Under the pieces are notes generated by a model. It was not told the origin of the DNA. It did no database searches and was given only the letters and a program-made list of their open reading frames with translations. This document shows positions 24,540-36,137 of a stretch of 49,743 bases of DNA, in pieces; within the stretch, counting starts at the first letter, position 1, and the number at the start of each line of letters is the position of its first letter. Where the stretch lies: the NCBI GenBank assembly GCA_022578965.1, contig MU400766.1, positions 1 to 49,743 of the forward strand. The letters are read 5' to 3'. This DNA is from Xylaria sp. FL1777. Its lineage: Eukaryota; Ascomycota; Sordariomycetes; Xylariales; Xylariaceae. Made by a program: the position numbers and the translations under genes.

Positions 24540-25312
24540 AAACAAGCAATTTTTAACTTTAGAAAGCTATATTGCACTTTAGCTTTTAAAAAATACTTAT
24601 TTAAGTATATTACTAGTTTTATTTATATTAAAAAAATATAAGTTTTTAGTATTTATTTATACTTTTTTTTGGTATAAAATATTATTACTTCGAATTTTTG
24701 TTTTTTAAAGCTGTTAATTTATATAAATAATTGTTTTTTAAAATTATAATAACGCAAAGTAGTTTTTAAATAAATTGCGTTTTATACCGCGCAAAAAAAT
24801 TTAAGTTTAGCAGAAATAAAATTGTAGTTTATTATATAAACGTAGTACTTGCAGCATTTAAAGTTTTTATTTATTATTTTATTTTTTTTATGCCTTTTAG
24901 CTAATAGTTTAGTTTTGCGGTTTTGTAAAAGTTAAGCTAGCTATATATAGTAAAAAATTAAGTTCTTTAAAAAAAAACTAGCTTTTAAGTATTGTTTTAA
25001 AGCTTGTAAGTTTTTTAAAAAAGCAAGCTGTTTAAATGCTTGCATACAATTAGCAATATTAGTTAGTTTTAAAGCGTTTACTTAAAAGCTTAGCAACTTA
25101 ACTAATAAGTATTTAATAAATAACTTTTGTAAAGCTATAGTAATATTGCGTGCTTTAAAAAAACCAAAAATTATATTTAAGTGCTTTACGTATTCTTTAA
25201 AAGTATTAAAATAAATAATAATATTGTTAATAAAACAACAATAAAAGTTTAAATACTAGCAAAACAACTTATTTATAAACTTTTGTATATAGCTTAGTAA
25301 ATTGCAAAACCT
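24540..25312 (-). pseudogene. pol: Ty3/gypsy pol remnant: reverse transcriptase, connection and RNase H
   Basis: A single minus-strand frame stays recognisable from 25,312 down to about 24,600. RT: IQKFIN, then FINNIIIYFNTFKEYVKH, matching the gypsy pattern Y-I-D-D-I-I-I-(Y/F)-S-N-T-x-E-E-H-V-x-H. The catalytic Asp pair reads Asn-Asn at 25,223-25,228, the change expected from G-to-A. After RT come FGFFKARNITIALQKLFI and, further on, LLQNRKTKLLAKRHKKNKII, typical of the segment between RT and RNase H, then KTTLRYYNFKKQLFI before RNase H. Stops (about 4% of codons) fall mostly where Gln, Arg or Trp is likely, and the frame has no indel until near 24,550. The active-site loss and stops make it non-functional. 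Confidence 0.9.
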
Positions 25313-27465
25313 TATTAATGCTACGTTAAACCTTTTTATTTTATACGGACTAATTATAATAAATTTGTTTTAATGATTTAAGTAAACAAAAAACTAATAG
25401 AAAAACTTAGTTGTATTAACGCAAGTAATATATTGTTTGCTTAGCAAACTAGGTATTACTTTGCTTTACAAAAATAAAAAATAACTATTTAATATAGCAA
25501 CTTTGTTTAATTATTAAAAATTAACAATTATTTAGCTTTTGTTTACTTTGTTTACTTTTTGCTATGCAATAAATACAAAGTGCGCAAATAGTATAAGTTT
25601 ATTTATTTATTTTATACGTTTTATTTTGTAAAGTTTATTATATATATTATTAAGTACTTTTATGTTTTTACGACTTAAAAAGTACTTATATAAATTAAGT
25701 TTTATTTTTTATTAATTATTAATTAATAAGATTTTTATTTATTAATTTATAGGAATATTAACTTTGCTTTGATTGGTTTATATGTTATATGCTTTTATAA
25801 CTTTAGCAAACTTAGTAGCTTTAAATGCTTTTTTAACGTAAATATAAATGCTTTTTTTTGTAATTTTTTTAAGCAGGTTGCCTAGTTTTTTAATACCTGA
25901 AGTAGCATAAATGTTTAGGATTTTTAGTTTTGCTTTTAGAAGTTTGTTTAGCACTAAATTATATTTAATAGCTAAAAAGTTTTTAAATTTTTATACTATG
26001 TTAAATATAGCATTAGTTAAAGAAATACTTATTGTGTTACGTTTTTTTAACATAAAAGTTAAATTGCTTATATTTTTTGCTAACTTGTTTATATACTTAG
26101 CTTTTTTAACTAAAGGCATATTATTTATTGCAAGCGTAATAACTAAAGCTAACATTTTAAATTTTTTATTTATAAGTACTAATAAATTAGCAGTAGTTAA
26201 AGCTTTTAAACTTATTACGCTAGCTAAAAATGCAGCAAGTTTTATAGCAACGCAAGCTAACGTTTTTATAGTTGCTTTTTAAGATAAAATATAATAACTA
26301 CTATTTTTGTTTTTTTATATTTGCTTAATTTTAGTTTTTTTAAAGATTTTTATAAGCATATTAGTAGTGTTTATAACTAAAATAACCTTAGAAGTTTTAG
26401 TGTTTATTACAGTATTTAAAGTAGTTTTATATATTGCTAAAAAGCAAAAATTGTAATTAGCAAGCAATAGCTTATAGTTTATTATAATATATGCTTTGCT
26501 GCCTTTAGAAATAATAATATTATTTTAGTTAATAATTTAATGTATGCATTTTTTTTTTTATATTAGCACGTAAAAAAAAAGTATAAAGTTATTTAAGCTT
26601 TTATATATAATAATTTTAGTTTTATAATTAATAACTGCTTTGTATAGCTTTAAGAAATTGTTTTTAATAAGCATGCTAAGTTTTAAATAATTATTAATAA
26701 TTTAACTTTTTTTTTAGAATTTGTATATATAAGGTTTTTTGCTTTTGTTAACTTTGCATATATAAAAAGTAAATATAGCTTATTTAATTAAAGCAACTAT
26801 TTAGTTTTTAATTATAGTTATTTGTTTTTTCTTTTTTTTAATAGTATAATTAGTTTTGTTTAAAAGGCTATAACTAATTATTATACGTTTTGTTTTAAAA
26901 TTAACATAGATTTTATAGTTTGGTTTAATTAGCTTAGTTTATATTTTTGTTTGCAAATATATAAAATTAAACTAATATATAGCGTTATATTAGTTAGCAC
27001 TAAAAGCTTTACTAACTAGAACTTTTTTATTAGGAATTTTTGCTGCTTTAGTAAGCTTAGCAGGCTTTTTTATTTTAGTTAGTTTTATTAGCTTAAGTAT
27101 TAACTTTAGGCTTATAATACTTTTAAGGTAGCATATAGTGTTATTTTAAGCGTTTTAACATTAGTATATGTATTAAAAAAGCAAATTATGCAAAAAAAAG
27201 GTTTTTAAGCAATATTTGCATATATATTACAACGCGTTAACTAAGGAAAAAGTGTTAGTTTTTGCTAGCTTTTTTAATTTAACTTAACATTTATATTTTT
27301 TAAGTGCAATTTTAGTATAAAAAGCAATTTGTACTACTAGTAGCACTAATAGCACATTAAAAAAAAGTTTATAATATAAAAAGCGCTGTTTTTAATATAA
27401 TATTTAAACTTGCTTTTTTAAAGAAATATTGCTTTATTATTATTGCTTTTTTTACTATTAGCAAA

Positions 27466-27873
27466 GTGCATGCTATGTTTTTTGCTTTTGTAGCAATTTT
27501 GATTTTAATTATAGTTATAATTGCAGTTATGGTTTTTTTGATTTTAATCTTTATTGCAGTTTTAATTATAATCTTTATTATAATTATGTTTATAATTATA
27601 GTTGCAGTAGTAGTTATAATTATAATTATATTTATAGCTATAATTATAACTTTAGTTATAACTATAGTTTTAGCTATAGTTACTATAATAGCTTTTGTTA
27701 TAATTATAGCTTTAATTATAACTGCAGTTATAGTTGCAGCTTTAGTTATAGCTTTTTTTATAGCTTTAATTATTGCAGCAATAGTTATTATTATTATAAC
27801 GTTTATTTTTGCAATAATTAAAGCAATAGTTAAAATAATTGTTTTTATAGTTAAATTAACTAAAAATGTTTAA
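27466..27873 (-). repeat. Hexanucleotide-periodic tract inside the gypsy element
   Basis: About 360-400 bases with strict 3- and 6-base periodicity. On the plus strand every codon in one frame has T (or C in GCN/ACN) in the middle, giving an artificial I/V/A/L/F peptide. On the minus strand the unit is ARY followed by TRH, with Asn/Ser-type codons alternating with Tyr/Cys/Gln-derived codons. Since the element is encoded on the minus strand, this was probably a dipeptide-repeat region of its polyprotein, perhaps in gag or between gag and pol. It is not a membrane-protein gene. Confidence 0.7.
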
Positions 27874-28699
27874 CTTTAAAGAACGTTTTACTTTAAGCTT
27901 TATATTTAAATATTAATGTTTAGCTTTTTGTTTTAAACTATGTTTAGCTTTTTTGATTTTTTTTATATAGTCTTTAAGAGTTTTTTTTTTTTTAAATAGT
28001 TTAATATAATTTATAATTTTGTTGTTTTATTAGTTTTAGATGTTTTTTATAACTTTAATTTAGTTTAAGTTATTTGTAGCAAGGGTATAGTTTATATAAG
28101 CATATTATAGCTTGCATTAAATAAAATAAAAAATAGCGTTTTAGTTTTTAGCTATGTTCTAAAAAGTAAGTTAACTTTTTAAAAAATTTTTTATAGCTTT
28201 TTTAGTATATATTTTAAAACGTTCTTTTAGACTTTTTAAAAGCAACTTTAGTTTAGCTAATTGTAGTAGCTTTTGCTAAAGCGCTATAATTTTATTGTTT
28301 TACTATAAAAGTGCTAAACTAGTTAATAAATAATTAAATAACTTTATAATTTATGCTTTATTAAAGTTTTTTTTTTTAAGCAACGCTTTAATATAATTAC
28401 TAAAAAAATAAACATTAATATATATAATGTTTTTGCTATTAGCTATAACTTTACAATTATTAAGGTTGTTTTACTTAAAGTTAAACATGCTAACGTTTTT
28501 TTGTTTAATTTTAATAGATTTTTTTTTAATATAAATAGATTTTAAGGTATTACTATAACTATTATTACAACAATTTAATAAAAATAAAAAAAAAAAAAGT
28601 TATTATTACTACTGTTGTAAAATAAATTTAGTAGTTTACTTTTAGTGTTCTAAGTTTTAGTGTTAAAGTTGCTAGTTCTTTTAAACTTACTAGTTTTAA

Positions 28700-29250
28700 T
28701 AAAGTTAAATAAGTTAGAAAAATCCGGCAGTTTTAGTAAGTTATTCTTTTTTTTTTTTTTTTTGGTTTTTTTGGTTTTTTTGCTAATTCTATAAATTTTT
28801 CTGGCTAGTTTGCTTATATTAAGCTTTAATTTTTTAGTGCTATTATTTATATTATTTTTTAATATTTTTATTAATTGTTTTAGCGTTGCTATATTTTTTT
28901 TATTTTGCTTTCGGCTAAATTTTATTTCTTTAGTTTTTTTTATAAAGAACTAAACTGTTGCTACGTTTATTTTAATTTTTAAGTTTTTTGTAGTAATAAG
29001 TTCGGCATTTATTGTTTAGCTAGGTTTTTTTAAGTCCTTGGGTTTTTTTAGATCTTTAAGTTTTTTTAGATTTTTTGGACTTTTGCTATGCACGTTTAAC
29101 ATATTGTTTAATAATGCAATTATATTATTAAGTAAAAATCCAAATAAGTGCAAACTAGTAAAGCTATTATTAAATAGCATATATAATTTTAATTTAATGC
29201 AGCAAATTATAAGAAATAATGCAGTAAACTATAAAAAGTAATAAAAAGTA
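28700..29250 (-). pseudogene. Probable gag-region remnant of the gypsy element
   Basis: This lies just inside the 5' LTR on the minus strand, where gag is expected. One minus frame near 28,990-29,090 reads a lysine/glutamine-rich pattern with a repeated KIxKN motif and stops where Gln is likely (AKVQKI, KNLKI, KNPRT). The A-tract-rich part at about 28,750-28,785 adds lysine and asparagine. No zinc knuckle could be confirmed. The 67-residue plus-strand frame at 29,038-29,241 is taken to be antisense noise. Confidence 0.4.
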
Positions 29251-29673
29251 TTTTAATTTTAGTACTAATAGCAAGCTGCTATATTTTAGATTTCGGTAAA
29301 AATTAAGCTAATTAATTTAAAGGCTACATTAAGTTAAATGCAAAAATAATTTGCAATATTTGCAAAAATATACGGTTTGCTATAAGTTACTTATGCAATT
29401 TTATAAAACAAGTACTTTTAAAATATAAAAGTAATAAGCAAACTAAGTTTAGTTAAGTATAGTGCAAAAGTTTACTTAGCGCTAAAAAACGGGCGTTTAT
29501 AGCAAAATATTTGCTTTAATAAGGTTAATTAGTAGCGCTATAGCTTATAAAAGTAAGTTAATTATTACTAGCAAAAAAAAATGTTTTTATAACTTTATAA
29601 TTAAAAAACTAAATAGTTTTAGTATAGTATAGTATAATATTTATAATAGAACAAGCGTAATAAAGCACTACTT

Positions 29674-29886
29674 TAATAAAAAAGTTAATAAGTAATAAAA
29701 CAGATAATAAATTCTTTTAGTTTTATATAATACTAGCTAATCTAGTATTTTTATAGTAAGTGTAAAGCATGGGCTATATATGCTTTATTTTTACAGCTAT
29801 AATATATAGCTTAGCTTATAAAGCTAATGCTACTTATAGACTTTTCTTTAAAGGTTACTAGTTTAACCCTTTACGCAAGCTTATTA
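29674..29886 (-). repeat. Right LTR (5' LTR) of the gypsy element
   Basis: 213 bp, gap-free partner of 21,860-22,072, starting TAATAA and ending TTATTA. It retains more C than the left LTR (for example AACCCTTTACGCAAGC near its end, against AACTTTTTATGTAAGC), which helps reconstruct the original. The target duplication GTTTT follows at 29,887-29,891. Just inside, the minus strand reads TAGTGCTTTATTACGC three bases after the LTR. This may be a mutated primer-binding site (TGG...), but I could not match a tRNA. Confidence 0.92.
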
Positions 29887-30378
29887 GTTTTAAAGCTAAA
29901 ATTTTAAGTTATTACTAAAAAGTTAACAAAACTTAAGCAATTTCTTTAGTTTTAATTTTAAAGTTAAGATTTTAAGCTACTGTTAAAAAGTTGCTAAAAA
30001 CTAAAGTTTTAGTTAAAAAGCAAAAATTATTATATTTTTAAGTTGTATTTTAAAAGTAAATATTTTTGCATTTTGAACTACTATTAAAAAATAAAAAATA
30101 TCTAAAGAATTTTTTCTGTTTTATTTTTAAAACTAAAGATTTTTATGTTTTAAACTATAGCAAACTTACTAAATATTTTTTGCTATTTTTATATATATTG
30201 TGCTATAAAACACTAAAACTATACTACATAAAACAAAAACTATTAAAAATAATTTTATGTATTAAAAAAAGAAGCTATTTTGCTTTTATAAATTAGAGAT
30301 TTTTTTTAAGCTACTGCAAAAAATTAAATAAAAACTAAGCAATTTTTTTAGTTTTAGATTTTAAAACAAAAAATGCTT
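29887..30378. repeat. 68-bp satellite, right of the gypsy insertion
   Basis: Units start GTTATTACTAAAAAGTTAAC at 29,908 and GCTACTGTTAAAAAGTTGCT at 29,976, 68 bp apart. Degenerate copies follow, and a clearer one near 30,313-30,378 (GCTACTGCAAAAAATTAAA ... AAGCAATTTTTTTAGTTTTA). It is the same family as at 21,751-21,859. The 76-residue plus frame at 30,066-30,296 lies in the degenerate part and is not considered a gene. Confidence 0.8.
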
Positions 30379-32106
30379 TTGCTTTTAAGTTTAATGCAAT
30401 AATAGTTTTATTTAAAAGCTAGCTTTGCAATATAAGCTATAATAGCAAAACTAATATGCTAACTAAAGCAGTTACGTTATATTTAACTTAATTACTTTAT
30501 TACTATTTTAAAAAGCTAAGTTTAATGCTTAACAAAAAAACATTATAAAATCTTAAAAAACTAATAATTAATATATAAATAAAAGCAATAGTAATAAAAC
30601 TAGTAAATTAACAGAAATAAAGCAAAGTAATTTTATGTGCTTTTTAATGTTTTTATGCTGCTTTACGTTAGTGTTATGCTATTTTATGCTAGTTTAAAAG
30701 CTTTTTTTGTTTATTTATAAGATTTTTTATATTTTAAAAGCAGTAAAAAATAGTAATTAGCTTTTTTTGCAAAAAAGTATATATAAAGTTCTTAAGTATA
30801 ATAATTTGCTTTATATAGCAACTTTTTGCTTTGCTTTAAAATCTTTTTAATAAGGTTTTTATATTTATAATATATATAATATAAATAAGAATTATATAAT
30901 AAAATAAAAGCTTAATAAAGTTAAAAAAAAGAAACTTTAGTAAAAGAAATTAATAAATAATATAAAAAATATAAAGCAAAAAATTATATATTTTATTAAT
31001 TATATATGCTAAGCATTTTATAAATATATAAAAAAATAGCATAACTAATATAGCAATAGTTATTAATATACTAATAAAAGCAGTTATAATATATAATAAA
31101 AATAATTATAGCTAAGTAGTAATAATAGCTAATAATTTAACAAAAAAAATTATAGCATTTTTAATATGCTAATAAAAATAAACATAATATATAGCGTGCT
31201 AATAAAAGCAAAATAGCTATATTTTATATAAAAAAACAAAAATCTTTTATTAAGTACAAATTTATAAAAAAAAGCTTGCTACTTTTAAAAGCTATACTAA
31301 TTATTATAGCGCTTAAAACATTCTTTTTATAAAGCTAGGCTTAATATTTTTATTATAACAAGCAATACATTTTTACATTTTTTTTAGCTACTAAAAAAAA
31401 GCAGAACACTATAGCTAGCAATACAAATAATATGCAAGCTAACGTTTTTTTTGCTAAAGCTTTGTTTTTTTAAGCTTTTAAGCCTACTTTTTTTGTTTAA
31501 AAAAATAAAAGCTTAAATATGCGCTAAGCAAACGTTAAAAAAAACAACATTACTAACTTTAAGCTTTTTGTTTTTAAGCAAACCTAAAGAACAGCAAAAT
31601 ATTACATAAAAGTAAATATTAGCTTAGCAAAACTATATACTAAATATATTTATATAAATTACAATTGTTTTTTTAAGTATTTATATCTTTTTTAAAAAGT
31701 GCACTAGTAAACTTTTATAAAACTAAGCATAACAAAATAATTAAAATAAAAAAGTATTACATTTAAAGTAAATATAAAAAATAGTAATATGTTTATTATA
31801 TATTATAAAAATTATAGTAAATAAAAAAGCTATATATATTTTTAGTTATATATATATGTTATATTGCTTTTATAACTAATAAATCTTATTACTATAGTTT
31901 TTAATGCAACATAAATAAAATTAAACTTTATATAGAAAATTTAATACTATATAAATTATATTTTATAAACAATAATATAATGTAAACCTTTTAAATAAAA
32001 AATAAATAATACTATAAAAAACTTAAAAAAAAAAGCAATGTTATATAAAGAACTAATAGTTAATATTAATGCTATATAAGCTATTTAAAGCAATACTACA
32101 TAAGTT
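30379..32106. other. Eroded AT-rich DNA, no feature recognised
   Basis: No gene, RNA or clear repeat was found. This is among the most AT-rich parts of the window (for example 30,860-31,200). It ends where a segment similar to 42,778-42,944 begins. Confidence 0.5.
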
Positions 32107-32225
32107 TTTAAAAAAACAAATATTATTAAAGTAATAATAATTTAAATTACTTTAGGTTATTTTTTTAGCATGCTAAGTTTTTTTTAAAAATAATATTATT
32201 TTATATTAGTTTTTATATACTAAAA
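32107..32225. repeat. Junction segment before unit B, shared with the C/D junction
   Basis: GGTTATTTTTTTAGCATGCT followed by AAGTTTTTTTTAAA matches GGTTATTTTTTTAGCATACT and AAGCCTTTTTTAAA in 42,778-42,944. The flanking AAGTAATAATAATTTAAATT is present there as its reverse complement. So a short mobile or palindromic sequence borders the telomere-proximal side of both B and D. Confidence 0.7.
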
Positions 32226-35200
32226 AATAAGCTAAAATATAATTATTATATAGTTTTAAATATTTTATTTTTAGTAGCTTTTATTAGTTTTGCTTTAGTT
32301 TTAAGTTTTATTATAGCTATTTATAATTACTAAAATTATAGCTACTGTTTGTTTTTAGCTTTATATTATTTATAATGTTTATTTTGTTTTTTTTTTTGCT
32401 AGTTTTACTGCTATTAGTTAGCTTTTTTGCTAACTTACGTTATATAGTTAGCTTTATGTTTAGCTTTTTATATAATGCTATATATTTTATAAAGATTTTT
32501 TCTGCTAATATATTTATTTAGTATAACAATTTAAATGCTAGTACTAAGCTATTAGCTTTTAAATCTTTTAGTTTAAGCTATATTAATAAGTTAATAAAAA
32601 AAAATAGTAGTTTTATAGTATTAAAAAATGTACTAAAGCAAAATGCATGCAGTTAAAAAAACATAGTAAATTGCTTAATAAATATATAAAAAAGCTGTTT
32701 AAAAAACATACATAAAAAACTTTTGCTGCAATAATTAAATAAATATTAAAATATAGCATTAAAGCTAAAATAAAAAGCATTATGTTTTTATTGCGTAAAT
32801 ATTATAACATATTAATATATATTATAGCATGCTTATATAGTAGCATTACAAACTTAATTAAGTAATAATAGCAAATATATTAATATAATAACTATTAAAG
32901 CTCTTTTAAATAAGTAATTTATATTATTATATAATAGCTTTTTTTTTATTATATTATAGCGTAATAGCTTTAAGCAGCTATACTTAAAACTAAAAAAATC
33001 TAACTATATAATAATACGCTTAAATAATTAAACATAAAAAAACTTGGTTTTTTTAAAGTTTAGTATAACTAAAATATAAAAGCTAGTATATATTTAATAA
33101 TAGTTAAACTAGTTATTAAATAATAAGCATATAATATTTTTGCTAGTAAATATAATAAGCTAAGCTTTTTAAATTTTATAATATTAAAAAGCAAAGCTTT
33201 TGCTTAATTAACTAATATAGTTATTTAAAGCATTAAGCATTAATGCTATATATATAAACTAGTTTTAACGTTTATTTGTATTATAGTTGCTAAGGTTATA
33301 AGTTTTTATTTTTAGTTTTTGCTGTTATATAAAAGCAAAAAATAAAAAGTTAGCATTATTAAATAGCGCTGTTTTTTTTGCTTAAAGGCTTTTAACTTTA
33401 GTTTTGCTTAAAGCAGCAAAAACCTAAAAATAAATATAATAAATATTAAGTAAGCTAAAAAGTTAAAAGTAGCTTTATATATAGTTTAGCTAGCTTTTAT
33501 ATAAAACATTGCATTATTTTTAATAAAAAAGCTTAAGTTTTTTAAAATATAGCTTATAAGCTTTAAAAAACTTTAAGTTATATGTATAAATAACTGATTA
33601 TAATGCAAGCTTAAAAGTTTTGCTGCATAGTAATTATGCTTTATAATATTTAGCAAAAATAGTAGCATAATTAGTAATGTTTTAAAAGTTTTTTAGTAGC
33701 GTTATTTTAAACTGCTTATTTATATTAAGTATACTTTGCGTTATACTTTGCTAAATTATTTTTAGTTAATTTTAACGCTTAAAAAAAAATAAAAAAAGCT
33801 TTTTTAAGGCATAATTTATAAGTTAGAAAATATGCTACTTAAATATATTGTTTAATATTTATAGCATGCTATACTTTTGTATTACGTTCTTTAAGCTAAG
33901 CTTTTATAATAGCTTTTTTAACTTGTTAGCTATATAGCAATTTTAAGTAATATATTATAGCTATAATACTTAAAAAAAAATATTGCTAATATAAGTTTGC
34001 TTAAAAAAAATAAGCAATATTTAGTTAATAAACATATGTTTAGTATATTTAATAGTAATAAACTACTTTAATAGTGCATTACTATTAAGCAGTATAAATA
34101 TTGCTAGCTTTTTAATAAGCTTAATAAAACAAATAATATAAGCAAGCAAAAGAATATTTAGCTAATGTATTAAAACAATAAAAAAAAAGTTATAAGTAGT
34201 AAAATTAGTTAGCAAAAACAAACAAGCAGTTTACTAAAAAAACAATTTATAAAAGTTTATAATAGTTATAATATAAAACTAAAGCATATAATATTTATAA
34301 TATATATAATAATAAAGCAGCATAAAAGCATTAAATAAAATAAATAATATATAATATAACTAGCTTTTATAAAACTAAAAAGCGTTAAAAAAACAAAAAA
34401 ATTAAGTAATATTGCTTTTTGTATTAATAAGTAAGCTTTGCTTTAATAATATTATTTTAGTAAATTTAAGCTAAAAAATAATAAGTTAAACTATAATAAA
34501 TTAAAAAAATAAAATTTCTTTATACGTATTTATATATGCTACTTATAAAAATTATATAATTTAACTTAATATAAAGCTACTTTTTTAACTTAAAAGCTAA
34601 CTAACGTAGTTTTTATTATTTTTAGCTTTTTTATATTTTAAAACAAGTATTATAAATAAAAGATTTAATAATATTTTTAAAATAAGCTATTACTATTATG
34701 CGCTTTTTTAGCTAAGCATACTAACTTATAAAGCAAAATATATAAAAGTATTATATTATTAGTTAAATAAAAAAGTTTAATAATATAAAATATATTTTAA
34801 AAAGCAAAGTTAATTTATATAGCATTAAAGTAAAAATACTGCTAGTTTATTGTTAAAAAATAATTTGTATAAAATTTTTACAAAGCACTTTTTACTAAGT
34901 AACTTATAGTTATATTTTTAATATTATGTTTTTATAAAAAAAAAATAAAGCTAGCAAAATAGCTAAACAAATGCTAGTTATATAAAGTTTTAAAGTAGTT
35001 TTAAAATAGTTTTATATATTTATATAAAATAGCATATTATAACTAAATATACTAAAAAAAGCTAAAGCTTTTTATTAAAGCTTGCTAAATGTTTGCTTTT
35101 ATTTTAGCTTAAACAAAACTAATAAAGTATTAAGCAATAATTATAAATAAACAAAAAGCATATAAAGCAAGTAATATATAGTTTTTTATAAACTGTTTTT

Positions 35201-35831
35201 ATATTTTAAATAGTAAATAAGTAGTTTAGTGTTTAAAAAACAAAAAAAAGTAAAAAAAAACAAAATAAATAATATTATTAAAACTGTATTTAAAGAAGCT
35301 AAGCTGCAAATTTTAAGTTTTATAAAGTTTTACTAAATTAAAAATGCAGTATAAATTTTAAAAAAAAGTAAATTAAAAAAAAAGTAAATAACTTAAATTT
35401 AATATTACTAAAAAAAATGCAGCAAAAAAACAAAGCTAAATAATATAGCTATTAATGTTATATTAACAAGTAATATATATTTACTAGTAAATATTATAAC
35501 AAAAGGCTTTAGTAAACAAAAAAAAAAATGTAAGCTTATTAGCATTAAAAAAAGTATGCTAAAAAAGAATTTATAGCGCTTTTAGCTTAGCACAAAATAA
35601 AAAAAAGTTAATAAGATTATTTTATTTTAAAAAATTAATATAAAAAGCTAAAAAGCTTTATATAAAATAATTAGTTATATGTTTTAATATATAGCTAGCT
35701 ATATTTATTACTTTATTTATAAAAAAGAATTAATATTATAAATTTAAAAATAAAAATAAAAACTATAAAAAAAAAAAGATAGCTTATAAAAAACTAACTA
35801 CTTTAAAACTAAAAAAAACAAAAAAAAAAAT

Positions 35832-35908
35832 CTTTAAAAAACAAAATATTTTAAGACTTAAAGTTTTTTTAAAGACTTTAGGTTTTAGGTTATTTTGTTT
35901 TTTAAAAG
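35832..35908. repeat. Hairpin inside unit B
   Basis: The left arm CTTTAAAAAACAAAATATTT and the right arm ending TATTTTGTTTTTTAAAAG are inverted copies of about 35 bp. It sits at the position of the unit A hairpin but with different arm sequence, and is closely related to the hairpin in unit C. Confidence 0.8.
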
Positions 35909-36037
35909 CTGTTTTAAAAGTATAAATAAGCTAATAATACAAACAAAAATAAAAAAAAACAAAAAAAACAAAAAATAAAGCATACTATAGTTGCATTAAT
36001 AAAAATAAAAGTATAAAATTTGTTTTTATATGTAATA

Positions 36038-36086
36038 ACGTGGTTTATAAGCAAGTGAACCATTTAAGCAAGTGAACCACTTTTTA
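36038..36086. repeat. Left terminal inverted repeat of the Pot2/Fot1-like element
   Basis: 49 bp, beginning ACGTGGTTTA, matching the reverse complement of 37,851-37,899 at 43 of 49 positions; all six differences are transitions. It contains AAGCAAGTGAACCA twice, 17 bp apart, which could be paired transposase-binding sites. Confidence 0.93.
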
Positions 36087-36137
36087 CCCTAACGCGTACA
36101 TTTTTCTTTTGTTGCGTAATAATTTATTAATAATAAA

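Larger units (their letters stand above)
21860..29886 (-). mobile_element. Ty3/gypsy LTR retrotransposon, complete structure, mutated
   Basis: An 8,027-bp provirus on the minus strand. It has two 213-bp LTRs, a 5-bp target duplication GTTTT (21,855-21,859 and 29,887-29,891) and decodable reverse transcriptase and RNase H remnants between them. A 5-bp duplication is usual for this superfamily. On the minus strand the order should be gag at the right, then protease, RT, RNase H and integrase leftward; RT/RNase H at 24,540-25,312 fits this. The LTRs differ at roughly 20 sites, all C/T or G/A, with no indels, so they were identical on insertion and then mutated separately. Many in-frame stops make the element inactive. 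Confidence 0.93.

Noticed and set aside
25911..26282. 123-residue plus-strand open frame
   Set aside because: It is antisense to the gypsy pol region. C-to-T/G-to-A decay often opens frames on the antisense strand. No motif was recognised.
27466..27873. 135-residue open frame that looks like a hydrophobic membrane protein
   Set aside because: It consists only of I, V, A, L, F and T because the DNA is a degenerate hexanucleotide repeat lying antisense inside the gypsy element. The composition follows from the repeat and is not evidence of a gene.
29038..29241. 67-residue plus-strand open frame beginning MGFFRSLSFFRFFG
   Set aside because: The minus strand here reads a Lys/Gln-rich gag-like frame. 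The F- and S-rich plus frame is its antisense image.
36086..36101. CCCTAAC near the left end of the Pot2-like element as an interstitial telomere repeat
   Set aside because: It is a single hexamer inside the transposon and most likely a chance match.
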